Part shown: positions 1 through 7,573 of the stretch, piece by piece
How the letters are laid out: each line of letters opens with the position of its first letter
Numbering within the stretch: the first letter of the stretch is position 1
DNA from: Litoreibacter roseus
GTDB taxonomy: Bacteria > Pseudomonadota > Alphaproteobacteria > Rhodobacterales > Rhodobacteraceae
NCBI RefSeq assembly: GCF_009811795.1
Contig: NZ_BLJE01000007.1
Coordinates: 1-64,000 of the forward strand
Length of the DNA stretch: 64,000 nucleotides
Direction: 5' to 3'
Translations under genes and position numbers: made by a program
The notes under the pieces: model-generated
The model's input: only the letters and a program-made list of their open reading frames with translations
Told to the model about the DNA's origin: nothing
Database searches by the model: none

Positions 1-2
1 AG

Positions 3-419
3 ATCCCTGGTCGGATCACGACCGTCGTACCGACATGGCGCGACTATTTGGTGATCCCGCTCGAGGAGCCAGCGCAGCAGAACGATGACTTCCTCCCACA
101 GAACCGTGAAGAAAAACGTGTGTTCGCACGCTTTGCCGCCGAAGGCTGGCAGGCGGGCGTCGAACAGGCCGACGAAGCGCTGGAGTTCAACTTCGCACGG
201 CTCCGGCGCGACTATCTCGGCATGATCGAATATCGCCGCCTCGTGCAGGCCGGATTGATTACTGAAATGATCATTCGTGATTCCGAGCGTCGGGCGACGG
301 GCGAAGGGGACGAGCTGTTCATCGGTGAGCGTCGGGTCCGCATCGTCAACGCGGCACAGTTCGTGCGTGATCCCTCGCAGTGGCGTCCCCTCCAGCGCCG
401 GTTCGAAGTGATCAAATGA
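3..419 (+). CDS. dotC: DotC/TraI-like type IVB secretion lipoprotein, C-terminal part
   Basis: This is the 3' end of a gene that starts left of the window; the frame is open from base 3. The visible ~138 residues contain the DotC-type stretch in which a Gly-Trp-(x)n-Gly-(Ile/Val)-Glu-Gln-Ala segment is followed by Leu-x-Arg-Asp-(x)2-Gly-Met-Ile-x-Tyr-Arg. In known Dot/Icm and IncI systems DotC is an outer-membrane core lipoprotein working with DotD and DotH. The N-terminus and any lipobox are outside the window. The stop overlaps the dotB start in an ATGA arrangement, as expected for translationally coupled dotC-dotB (traI-traJ in IncI plasmids). The family call rests on this recognisable segment plus the synteny. 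Confidence 0.85.
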   Translation: MPGRITTVVPTWRDYLVIPLEEPAQQNDDFLPQNREEKRVFARFAAEGWQAGVEQADEALEFNFARLRRDYLGMIEYRRLVQAGLITEMIIRDSERRATGEGDELFIGERRVRIVNAAQFVRDPSQWRPLQRRFEVIK

Positions 420-1654
420 TCGACTTGAACCGCATCGATATGAGTACCGCGGACGTGACTGCCCCGGAGTTCAACATCCTCAAGGACGAGCCCAACCGGT
501 TCGATACCGATCTGGACGCCTTCGACCATTTCCTGGTGGGGGCCGCACTCAAGGGCGCATCCGATATCAATATCAGCGCTGATCTGCGCGTGCGGGTCCA
601 GCTTCATGGGGAACAGAAGTTTGGTACGAAACGGCCCCTGCTCTTGCCGGAGGCCCAAGCCATGCTGGCGCATCTCTGGACGGCAAACGATGCGATGTCG
701 CTCGTAAGTGCAGGCCGGGCATTGGACTTTTCTTACGAGAAAAAGATCGACCGAAAGCGCAGCCAGAGGTTTCGGGTAAATGCTGTCGGCGAGCAGCGCT
801 TCGGGACCAACGGGGTGCAAATCACCCTGAGGGTCCTTCCGGATAAGACACCGACCTTGGAGGAAGTTGGTCTTGAGGAAGAACTCCATGACAGGCTCGA
901 ACCCACGAGTGGGATCATCGTCGTCGCAGGCGCGACCGGGCACGGAAAATCGACCACGATGGCGGCGATGACCAGATGCCATCTTGAGAACGCCAAACGA
1001 TCCCGCAAGATCGTCGATCTTCAGGCCCCTATCGAATACACATTCCGTGACATCGATACGGATACAGCTGATACGCCGTCGTTCATCAGCCAGTCCGAGG
1101 TTGGCATCGGGCGCAACATCCCGAACTTTGCAGAAGGCATACGCGCAGCCATGCGCCGTGCGCCCGCGATCATCAACGTTGGCGAGAGCCGTGATCGCGA
1201 AAGCATGGAAGCCTGTATCGAGGCTTGTTTGACCGGGCACCTGGTCAACACGACAACGCATGCTGGCTCCATCGCAGAGGCCCTGCGGCGTATGGCGTTC
1301 CTGTTTCCGCCCGAGGAGCAAGCCGTTCGGTCCTTCGATCTCATGACATCGCTCAATATGATCGTTTGGCAAAGGCTATTGCAACGCGCCGATGGCAAAG
1401 GCCGGATCGCGTTGCGGGAATACCTGGTGTTCGATCAAAGGATACGGAGCCGATTCCTGGATCGGCCAGTGCTTGAATGGGCAACGCTCGTTGAGGAGAT
1501 ATTTGCGGAAGCGGTGTGGGATCCGACCATCGTGGCGCGGTCAAAGGTGCATTCGGCGGAACTGTTGGTGAAGCACGGATTGGTGAGAGAGGCGGATGTT
1601 GAGACGATTGGTTTGGGGTCATCATCGGAGCAGCAGTCCAAGAGTCAGGTCTGA
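416..1654 (+). CDS. dotB: DotB/TraJ secretion ATPase
   Basis: Hexameric PilT/VirB11-like ATPase of the type IVB system, acting at the cytoplasmic face to power secretion or conjugation. A Walker A GATGHGKST lies near residue 170. An Asp-box-like region is followed by a Walker B-like segment (IINVGESRDRE) and a His-box segment (NTTTHAGS). Length is 412 aa, slightly longer than Legionella DotB (377 aa), with about 15 extra residues at the C-terminus. The ATG at 416 was chosen because it overlaps the dotC stop (ATGA); an upstream in-frame start at 380 would run deep into dotC. No rightward tra gene follows: the next gene is a convergent LysR gene, so the cluster is interrupted here. Confidence 0.93.
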   Translation: MIDLNRIDMSTADVTAPEFNILKDEPNRFDTDLDAFDHFLVGAALKGASDINISADLRVRVQLHGEQKFGTKRPLLLPEAQAMLAHLWTANDAMSLVSAGRALDFSYEKKIDRKRSQRFRVNAVGEQRFGTNGVQITLRVLPDKTPTLEEVGLEEELHDRLEPTSGIIVVAGATGHGKSTTMAAMTRCHLENAKRSRKIVDLQAPIEYTFRDIDTDTADTPSFISQSEVGIGRNIPNFAEGIRAAMRRAPAIINVGESRDRESMEACIEACLTGHLVNTTTHAGSIAEALRRMAFLFPPEEQAVRSFDLMTSLNMIVWQRLLQRADGKGRIALREYLVFDQRIRSRFLDRPVLEWATLVEEIFAEAVWDPTIVARSKVHSAELLVKHGLVREADVETIGLGSSSEQQSKSQV

Positions 1655-1696
1655 GTCAAGTTTAGGGGGATACTGCAAACTGCACGAGTTTCCGCG

Positions 1697-2596
1697 TTAA
1701 GCATCCACGCGGAGGTGGACATCACAATAGTCCTGCACGGCCTCACAAAACTGCTCGACACGGGCGGGGCGCCTGGTTCCTGATGCGAGGGCGAGGTTCA
1801 CCGGCAAACGTGCGGCACGCAGGTTTGGTGCAACGTCGATCAGTGTTCCATCCTCAAGGTCTGACGCAACAAACCAACGGGGCATAATGGCGATGCCGAC
1901 GCCTTGCTTTGCGGCTTCATAGACGGCAAAAATGTTGTCGCTGGCCATCTTCGGCGTGACTGCGAAAGTCTTCGGTGTTCCACTCTCATCGAACAACTCA
2001 ATCCGGTTTCCTTCGAAGGGACCAAGTGTAAGCCAAGGCATTGCCTCTAAGTCAATCCCCGCATGTTGCGCCAGACATTCCGTTGTTCCGACGACAAGGC
2101 GTTCCACTCGCGCCAGCTCACGCACGATGAGCGTATCATCCGGAACAGAACCGATCTTCAGCCAGCAATCGCACCCTTCCTCGGCAAAACGGATCGCATC
2201 ATCGCGCAGCCACCAATCGATCGTGACATCGGGGTGATCCTTCATGAAGTGCGTGGCAGACTTGATGAACAGGCTCTGGCCAAGGGCGACCGGAGCGATG
2301 ACCCGGATGGTGCCCATCAGCGCGTCATCCTTGCGATGACGATCCTTAATCGCCTCCCACTCTCCTAGCATACGCCGGGCATCCGCCAATAGCTCCAAAC
2401 CGTCTGGAGTGAGCGTCACGTCATGCGTGGTGCGGCGTATCAACACGACGCCAAGTCGGTTTTCCAATGCTGCAAGTTGCCGGGAAACTGAGGGCTGCGA
2501 TGTCCCGAGATCACGCGCGGCCCCGGAGAGCGACTGCCGCTCGGCGATCCGTACGAAGGTTTCCAAAAGGGCGAGGCGGTCAAATCGGGTGCTCAT
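1697..2596 (-). CDS. LysR-family transcriptional regulator
   Basis: 299-aa LysR-type regulator. An N-terminal winged helix-turn-helix (about residues 5-65, with the family-typical Ala-Ala-Arg-Asp-Leu-Gly-x-Ser-Gln-Pro-Ser-Val-Ser-Arg segment) is followed by a periplasmic-binding-protein-like effector domain. The ATG at 2596 is preferred over 2614 because it gives the usual short lead-in to the helix-turn-helix. The gene is divergent from the aldo/keto reductase gene at 2691, the classic arrangement of a LysR regulator and its target, so it probably controls that gene in response to an unknown small molecule. It is cargo inserted between secretion genes. Confidence 0.93.
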   Translation of the reverse strand: MSTRFDRLALLETFVRIAERQSLSGAARDLGTSQPSVSRQLAALENRLGVVLIRRTTHDVTLTPDGLELLADARRMLGEWEAIKDRHRKDDALMGTIRVIAPVALGQSLFIKSATHFMKDHPDVTIDWWLRDDAIRFAEEGCDCWLKIGSVPDDTLIVRELARVERLVVGTTECLAQHAGIDLEAMPWLTLGPFEGNRIELFDESGTPKTFAVTPKMASDNIFAVYEAAKQGVGIAIMPRWFVASDLEDGTLIDVAPNLRAARLPVNLALASGTRRPARVEQFCEAVQDYCDVHLRVDA

Positions 2597-2690
2597 ACGA
2601 TCAACGTATAGCAATCTTACTTTTCATGCTACTACCGCGTCTCTTGGTGATGGGTATGTTCCGGGCAATAGAAACGAAAGGACCCAAGAC
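2597..2690. promoter_or_regulatory. Divergent promoter between LysR and aldo/keto reductase genes
   Basis: This 94-bp intergenic region holds a dyad TAGCA-N13-TGCTA (about 2610-2632), the type of T-rich/A-rich interrupted palindrome bound by LysR proteins. A ribosome site GAAAGGA precedes the reductase ATG by about 8 bases. Binding by the neighbouring LysR protein is inferred from position only. Confidence 0.5.
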
Positions 2691-3485
2691 ATGACCAATG
2701 ATCCGAACACGACCTTCATATTCCTGAACGGGCGGATCGTGAACCGCATCGGCTATGGCGCGATGCGCCTGACCGGCCAGCCTCGCAATTTCGGCCCCTA
2801 CGCCGATTGGCAGGGCGGCATTGACCTGCTGCGCCGTGCGCGCGATCTCGGTATCAACCACATCGATACAGCCCGTGCCTATGGCCCGCATGAGAACGAA
2901 AAGCTGATCGCCGATGCACTGGTGGACGCCGATGGCAGCTATGGCGAGATGTTCATCGCTTCCAAAGGCGGTGTCGAGAAAAGTGCCACAAGCCTTGCGA
3001 GGGATACCTCCGCTGAAACGATGAAACGGCATCTGGAAGAAAGCCTTGCAAGCCTGCGCACGGACAAGATCGACCTCTACTATGTACATGCGCCGGACGG
3101 CATCACATCGATTTCTGAGAGTGTGGCAGCATTCGAAGAGATGCGGCAGGCCGGGAAAATCGACATGATCGGATTGTCGAACGTTACCCGTGCACAAGTC
3201 GAGGAGGCATTGAAAGTCGCGCCGGTTGCGGCAGTGCAGAACCGCTATTCCCCCGCTGATGAACGTGATGAAGAACTGGAAGAGATGATCGACTGGCTGA
3301 ACGAGCAGGGCATCGCTTTTGTGCCGCATGGTCCGTTGGGTGCAGACCCGATGAAACAGGGCGCAACAGTCGATCCGGGCGAAGCGCTGCGGACCCTATT
3401 GGCGCGAGCACCGAACATTCTTGTCATCCCCGGAACGACGACAATCGCGCATCTGGAAGACAACGCAAGCGTATTGGCAACCTGA
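2691..3485 (+). CDS. Aldo/keto reductase
   Basis: 264-aa NAD(P)H-dependent aldo/keto reductase, a cytoplasmic TIM barrel. The catalytic tetrad is recognisable: Asp and Tyr in DTARAYG, Lys in IASKGG, and His in YYVHAP. The C-terminal (Ile/Val)-Pro-Gly-Thr phosphate-binding segment is present. The ATG at 2691 follows a GAAAGGA ribosome site; longer in-frame starts would run into the LysR promoter and gene. It is probably regulated by the divergent LysR gene and co-transcribed with the tiny membrane protein one base downstream. The substrate cannot be told from sequence. Confidence 0.93.
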   Translation: MTNDPNTTFIFLNGRIVNRIGYGAMRLTGQPRNFGPYADWQGGIDLLRRARDLGINHIDTARAYGPHENEKLIADALVDADGSYGEMFIASKGGVEKSATSLARDTSAETMKRHLEESLASLRTDKIDLYYVHAPDGITSISESVAAFEEMRQAGKIDMIGLSNVTRAQVEEALKVAPVAAVQNRYSPADERDEELEEMIDWLNEQGIAFVPHGPLGADPMKQGATVDPGEALRTLLARAPNILVIPGTTTIAHLEDNASVLAT

Positions 3486-3486
3486 C

Positions 3487-3708
3487 ATGCGCGGAGTGCT
3501 GGTCACCTGGGCGGCAGCTTGGCCAACTATCACGGCCCTGCTGTTCGCCCTCGACGGAGTGCTTGGGCATTGGCCGCTAGCCCTGCGCACGCTTGTTCTG
3601 ACCGGCCTCATGGTTCCCGCGATGACCGTCGTGATCGTTCCAGCGTTGAACCGACTGCTTGCTCATTTCTCGAAAAACTATCGCAAAAGGTGTCACGCAG
3701 ACACCTAA
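3487..3708 (+). CDS. Small two-helix membrane protein
   Basis: 73-aa hydrophobic protein with two predicted transmembrane helices (about residues 4-24 and 32-56) and a basic C-terminal tail. The ATG lies one base after the reductase stop (TGACATG), so translation is very probably coupled to the reductase. I do not recognise the family by name. Its role may be accessory to whatever the LysR/reductase module does. Confidence 0.6.
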   Translation: MRGVLVTWAAAWPTITALLFALDGVLGHWPLALRTLVLTGLMVPAMTVVIVPALNRLLAHFSKNYRKRCHADT

Positions 3709-3798
3709 ACCACAGCCAACAAAAACTCGGAACCGCTTTCAATTTGCGCATTTCCTCGTGCGTGGGACTGTCACCTGATACCCAAAAGGAGCCAGACA

Positions 3799-3900
3799 AT
3801 GAAACTTCCCATCCTGACTCTCGCAGCGGCAGGTCTGTCCTCACGGCTGTTCGACGGTAAGCCCACAGCGTTGCTGCGCTGCGAGGAAGGTCCGGAGTGA
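3799..3900 (+). pseudogene. Possible remnant of an exported protein gene (33-codon ORF)
   Basis: A good ribosome site (AAGGAG, 8 bases upstream) precedes an ATG that encodes a signal-peptide-like start (MKLPILTLAAAG). The frame ends after 33 codons at a TGA. The combination suggests the 5' end of an exported-protein gene whose remainder was lost, or a leader-type small protein. Nothing recognisable follows before the cyclase gene at 4027. Confidence 0.35.
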
Positions 3901-4026
3901 GCCCAGAACGACCGATGCTGCACTGCGCGCGAATGTCCGCATTCATGGACGGTTGCTTTAGTTGATATGCTGTGTTCGGATTTAAGAGAGCAGCGGTTTT
4001 GGGACAGCACTTGTGGAAGGTTTCAG

Positions 4027-5715
4027 TTGAGTACTCCAGAGCGGAAATCAGTTATTCTGGCCGCGGATGTCGTTGGATATTCGCAGATGATGGATGAGAA
4101 TCACCAAACTGCATTGGAGGCTCTCAGAGACGCTCGCGACAGTGTTATCGAGCCATGTATTTCGAGTGGCGGCGGCGAAATTGTCAAGCGGCTCGGGGAC
4201 GGATGGTTGGCAGCATTCGACGCGGGTGAGGAAGCCTGCGCATCGGCACTCGAGATACAAAAACAGTTAACTTTTGATGGAGCCCCGGCATTGCGCATCG
4301 GTATTCACGAAGGGACGGTGAGCTTTGTCGATGAAGATGTTTTTGGGAGCGGCGTTAATATCGCGTCGCGGTTAGAAGCGCTCGCAAAGCCCGGTGGCAT
4401 CGCAATCTCCGATGTCGTCTTTGCGAACTTGCCGAAGGATTTACAAGTTTCTTTTGAGAATGCAGGAGCGCGGTTGCTGAAAAACATCGCAGAGCCCGTA
4501 AAGGTCTGGGCGTTCGGCGGGATTCCCCCGACCGGCGGTTCCTCGGAACCAATTTCCGTACTGCTAGAGAATTTTGTCGAAAGATCATCGTCCAGCAAAA
4601 TGGCCCCCGACATACTGGATGCTGTGGCAATAGAGCTTGAAAAGTACCGATGGCTGAAGGTCCAGCGAACGGATGATGACGCTGCAGCTTCGAAGTATTA
4701 TTTGAGGGGTACGCTTCGCAGGTCGGGTGAACGGGTACGGGTCACGGTTGACCTATCGGCACGTCATGACGGGCGGCGGCTCTGGAGCGAAAGATTTGAC
4801 CGGGTCGTCATAGATGAATTCGAGCTCGTGGATGAGCTTGGTATGATGCTTGCACGGCGGATAAGCGCGGAGATCGACACATATGAAAAAATGCGAGCCG
4901 AGATGCGTCCTCCAGAACAATTGAACGCTGCCGAACTCAGTGCGCGGGCGAATGATCTCATGTCATCAGGCCTACCCGACGCATTTGACGAAGCGGACGC
5001 TATGCTGACACGGGCTGTGGCGCTCGAACCTCGGAACACTTCGGCTTACATACAGAAGTCCTTTGTGGGCTACCGTAAGGCGATGAGTGGTGCGTGGCCA
5101 GTACACCCAACGCTCGCGGCAGCTTTGCAACCCGCCATGGAAGTCGTTCGGATTGATCCAAAAATGCCGGGTGGCTATGTCATGTTGGCGAGCGTTTACG
5201 GCATGATGGGGAAAACAGAAGCCGCGTTTGAATCGGCGGCACAGGTCGAACGCTTGAACCCCAATGCCTGGGGTGCACCACATGGAAAATCCATTGCTTG
5301 TACATTTGCATCCCCAGATTGGGCTCAGACACACGACCCTGACGGTCTGCAACTGCTCTCGACCGCTGAACGTACTCTAGAGTTGGCAGAATCGTCCAAA
5401 TTTCGATCTGGACATCTTTTCTTTCTGGGCATCGGTCAGCTTCTGCACAACGCCGAAAACTTGCAGCCCGCAGTTTCCACATTGGAAAGGTCAGCGGGTG
5501 CTGCTGGCGCTACTTGGTGGCCAAGTCTATTTCTTGCACTAGTGGAACTGCGGCGGGGCAAAAGACCGCTTGCGCAACAGCACATAGCCGCCGCGCATAC
5601 ACTGTTTCCAGCATTTTCAATGTCCGTCATCGCCGATATTTTCGAGAGAAGCCGCATTTGGCCACTCTGGCGATTGGAATTGGCCCAATTGTCAAACCTA
5701 GACCTTTCAACCTAG
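4027..5715 (+). CDS. Class III adenylate/guanylate cyclase with TPR-rich C-terminus
   Basis: 562-aa cytoplasmic protein. The cyclase homology domain covers about residues 1-165. Visible catalytic elements are the first metal Asp in AADVVGYS, the second in RLGDGW, and the transition-state Asn/Arg in NIASRLEAL. A TolB/FlgO-like beta domain (about 175-280) and several tetratricopeptide-like helices follow, the architecture of many rhizobial and roseobacter cyclases. The TTG at 4027 is preferred because GTGGAAGG sits about 6 bases upstream and the cyclase domain begins immediately; an ATG at 3967 would add 20 unlikely residues. No operon partner is seen. The product is probably cAMP, but substrate choice is unproven. 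Confidence 0.9.
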   Translation: MSTPERKSVILAADVVGYSQMMDENHQTALEALRDARDSVIEPCISSGGGEIVKRLGDGWLAAFDAGEEACASALEIQKQLTFDGAPALRIGIHEGTVSFVDEDVFGSGVNIASRLEALAKPGGIAISDVVFANLPKDLQVSFENAGARLLKNIAEPVKVWAFGGIPPTGGSSEPISVLLENFVERSSSSKMAPDILDAVAIELEKYRWLKVQRTDDDAAASKYYLRGTLRRSGERVRVTVDLSARHDGRRLWSERFDRVVIDEFELVDELGMMLARRISAEIDTYEKMRAEMRPPEQLNAAELSARANDLMSSGLPDAFDEADAMLTRAVALEPRNTSAYIQKSFVGYRKAMSGAWPVHPTLAAALQPAMEVVRIDPKMPGGYVMLASVYGMMGKTEAAFESAAQVERLNPNAWGAPHGKSIACTFASPDWAQTHDPDGLQLLSTAERTLELAESSKFRSGHLFFLGIGQLLHNAENLQPAVSTLERSAGAAGATWWPSLFLALVELRRGKRPLAQQHIAAAHTLFPAFSMSVIADIFERSRIWPLWRLELAQLSNLDLST

Positions 5716-6011
5716 TCGGTCTTCTCAACGCTGAGAAAGCGGGGCCATATTTTACACCACAGAACAGTTAAATGTAGTTGTTTCAAAGGGACTAAACTTA
5801 ATTCTAGACTCTCAAAAACAGCCCTTGGCGCAAGCGCAGCGAATTCACACTTTGTCCCGCATCCTTGCCGTTCGAAGACCTCTCAGAGCGTCGCAATCTC
5901 GTACCGAACGTCTCCGATGGCTGCTTCGAGCCCAGACCTACCACGAGAGCTTGAATTGCGCTGTCATGGAAGCCATTCTCAAAAGATAACTAGAGCGGGT
6001 ATTCGAGTGCT
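5716..6011. other. Gene-free stretch of 296 bases
   Basis: No convincing coding region, strong hairpin or repeat is visible between the cyclase stop and the DUF1493 gene. It presumably contains the promoter of the latter. Confidence 0.4.
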
Positions 6012-6350
6012 ATGCAAACCTTAGAGCCCCCAGATAAGATGCTTGAAGCATTGAGGCGGTTTTGGGGGAATGACAGCCGCATAGAAGACGTCAACGCGGA
6101 CACACAGATCGTTACCGATTTGGGTATCTACGGCGATGATTTTTCCGAATTTTATGAAATCCTTAGTGAAACTTACGGCACAGATTTCCTTGTTCCCGCT
6201 GAGTGCGTTCCCAGCGAATTCGGTTGGATGAGAACACTGAAGGGATGGCTACCCTTCGTTGAAACAAAAAAAGCGATTCCAGTAGCTTCGCTCTCAGTAG
6301 CAGAACTGGATGCGATTATGTGTGGCAGAGAAAGTCATGCGAACAAATAG
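6012..6350 (+). CDS. DUF1493-like (acyl-carrier-protein-like) protein
   Basis: 112-aa cytoplasmic protein. The segment with Asp-Leu-Gly-Ile-x-Gly-Asp-Asp-x-x-Glu-Phe (residues 37-49) matches the start of DUF1493 family proteins, which resemble acyl carrier proteins, but there is no clear phosphopantetheine serine in a DSL context. The function of the family is not established. It stands alone between the cyclase and the damaged SRAP gene. Confidence 0.65.
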   Translation: MQTLEPPDKMLEALRRFWGNDSRIEDVNADTQIVTDLGIYGDDFSEFYEILSETYGTDFLVPAECVPSEFGWMRTLKGWLPFVETKKAIPVASLSVAELDAIMCGRESHANK

Positions 6351-6465
6351 GCGAACGCTTGGATGGCAGCTAAGTCCGCACAGCAGCCCTAAACCGAATT
6401 CATCCAGCCAGCATTTACACAGCGCCCATTCACGACGAAACTCCCGCCCAAGGGAGATCGGTTTT

Positions 6466-7121
6466 GTGTGTAACCTCTATTCATTGAGCAAGGGCCAGGC
6501 GGCCATCAGGGAACTGGTCAAAGTCTGGGAAGATCGGACCGGCAATATGCCGACTCTGCCGGGTATCTTTCCCGACATGTTCGACCTGTCGTCCGGCAAT
6601 CCTCAGAGGGCCGGGCCATGTCCATGATGAGTTGGGGCATGCCTAGCCCGAAGTTCGTGCTGAAGAACCGCAAAACGGACTCCGGTGTCACCAATGTACG
6701 AAACACCAAGTCACCACACTGGCGTCGATGGCTCAAAACAGAACACCGATGTGTCGTCCCTTTCACCAGTTTCTCCGAGTATGAAACCCGCGACGGCAAG
6801 AAGATCCCCATCTGGTTTGCCCTCAATGAAGAGCGACCCCTCGCCTTCTTCGCGGGCATCTGGACGGAGTGGACGTCCGTCCGTAAACTCAAGGAAGGCG
6901 AGACCACCAACGATCTTTTTGCGTTCCTGACGACCGATGCGAACGTAGAAGTCGGACGGGTCCACCCCAAGGCAATGCCGGTGATCCTGACCGAACCTGA
7001 CGAGATCGACACCTGGCTGCGCGCCGATACGGAGGAGGCGCTGACGTTGCAAAGGCCCCTGCCCGATGGCGCGCTGCAGGTGGTTGCGGAGGGCGCAAGA
7101 CGGGATCCCGCCGAAGACTGA
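6466..7121 (+). pseudogene. SRAP (YedK/HMCES) DNA-protein crosslink gene, frameshifted
   Basis: SOS-response-associated peptidase family: the N-terminal Cys2 covalently traps abasic sites in single-stranded DNA. A GTG at 6466 gives the diagnostic Cys-Asn-Leu-Tyr start. The frame is then lost near 6580. Upstream codons read to FPDM and end in a stop at about 6627. In the +3 frame the family sequence resumes at RPVVRQSSEG (6582 onward) and continues through WGMPSP, RNT...HW, PFTSFSE and HPKAMPVI to 7121. One missing base around 6577-6582 explains this. Either it is a true pseudogene or a single-base assembly error. The downstream half has an internal ATG at 6618 but lacks the catalytic cysteine. 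Confidence 0.85.
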
Positions 7122-7177
7122 TGCTGGATGTTCAACATCTGTTCTTTTGACTTCGATTGCGCTACGATCGTCGCACT

Positions 7178-7573
7178 ATGAAACCCATCCTGAACATCCT
7201 GCGCTGGTTCAAACGCACGCGAGAGACCCATTCGACCTTGGGCCATTGGGTGCATTTTCTCGGCCAATGGATTGCTGTTGGTCTGATGATCTATTGGTGG
7301 CGTGCGATGCTGCATCTTCTCGATACAGTCGAAGCATTTGTCGCAGGTTGGCGTACAAGCACCTGGGAGGGGTTCGGATTCTTGGACGGTTTGTGGGCGA
7401 TCCCTGTCCATTTGGTATCCGAGCCTGTCTATTTCGGCCAGCTTTGTGCGATCACCTTGGTTTGCTACCTTACCGTGAATCGTCAAGGGTATGGTGATCG
7501 TCTGGAGCCGCAAACGCGCTTGAACCACGGTGGAGCTAAAATCTTTGCGACGATGATGCTTTTTCGCCGTTAG
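7178..7573 (+). CDS. Small integral membrane protein of unknown function
   Basis: 131-aa protein with hydrophobic segments near residues 27-42 and 85-105 and a basic N-terminus. The ATG at 7178 is taken as the start; a TTG at 7157 is the alternative, and neither has a strong ribosome site. It converges with dotA on the other strand (4-base tail overlap). Not recognised as a secretion component. It could be an entry-exclusion-like protein, since small membrane exclusion genes lie next to traY (dotA) in IncI plasmids, but that is inference from position only. Confidence 0.5.
   Translation: MKPILNILRWFKRTRETHSTLGHWVHFLGQWIAVGLMIYWWRAMLHLLDTVEAFVAGWRTSTWEGFGFLDGLWAIPVHLVSEPVYFGQLCAITLVCYLTVNRQGYGDRLEPQTRLNHGGAKIFATMMLFRR

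Noticed and set aside
212-1372. Long minus-strand frame opposite dotC/dotB
   Set aside because: Antisense to a gene with clear Walker and His-box motifs. Its translation is rich in Arg/His/Cys without any domain.
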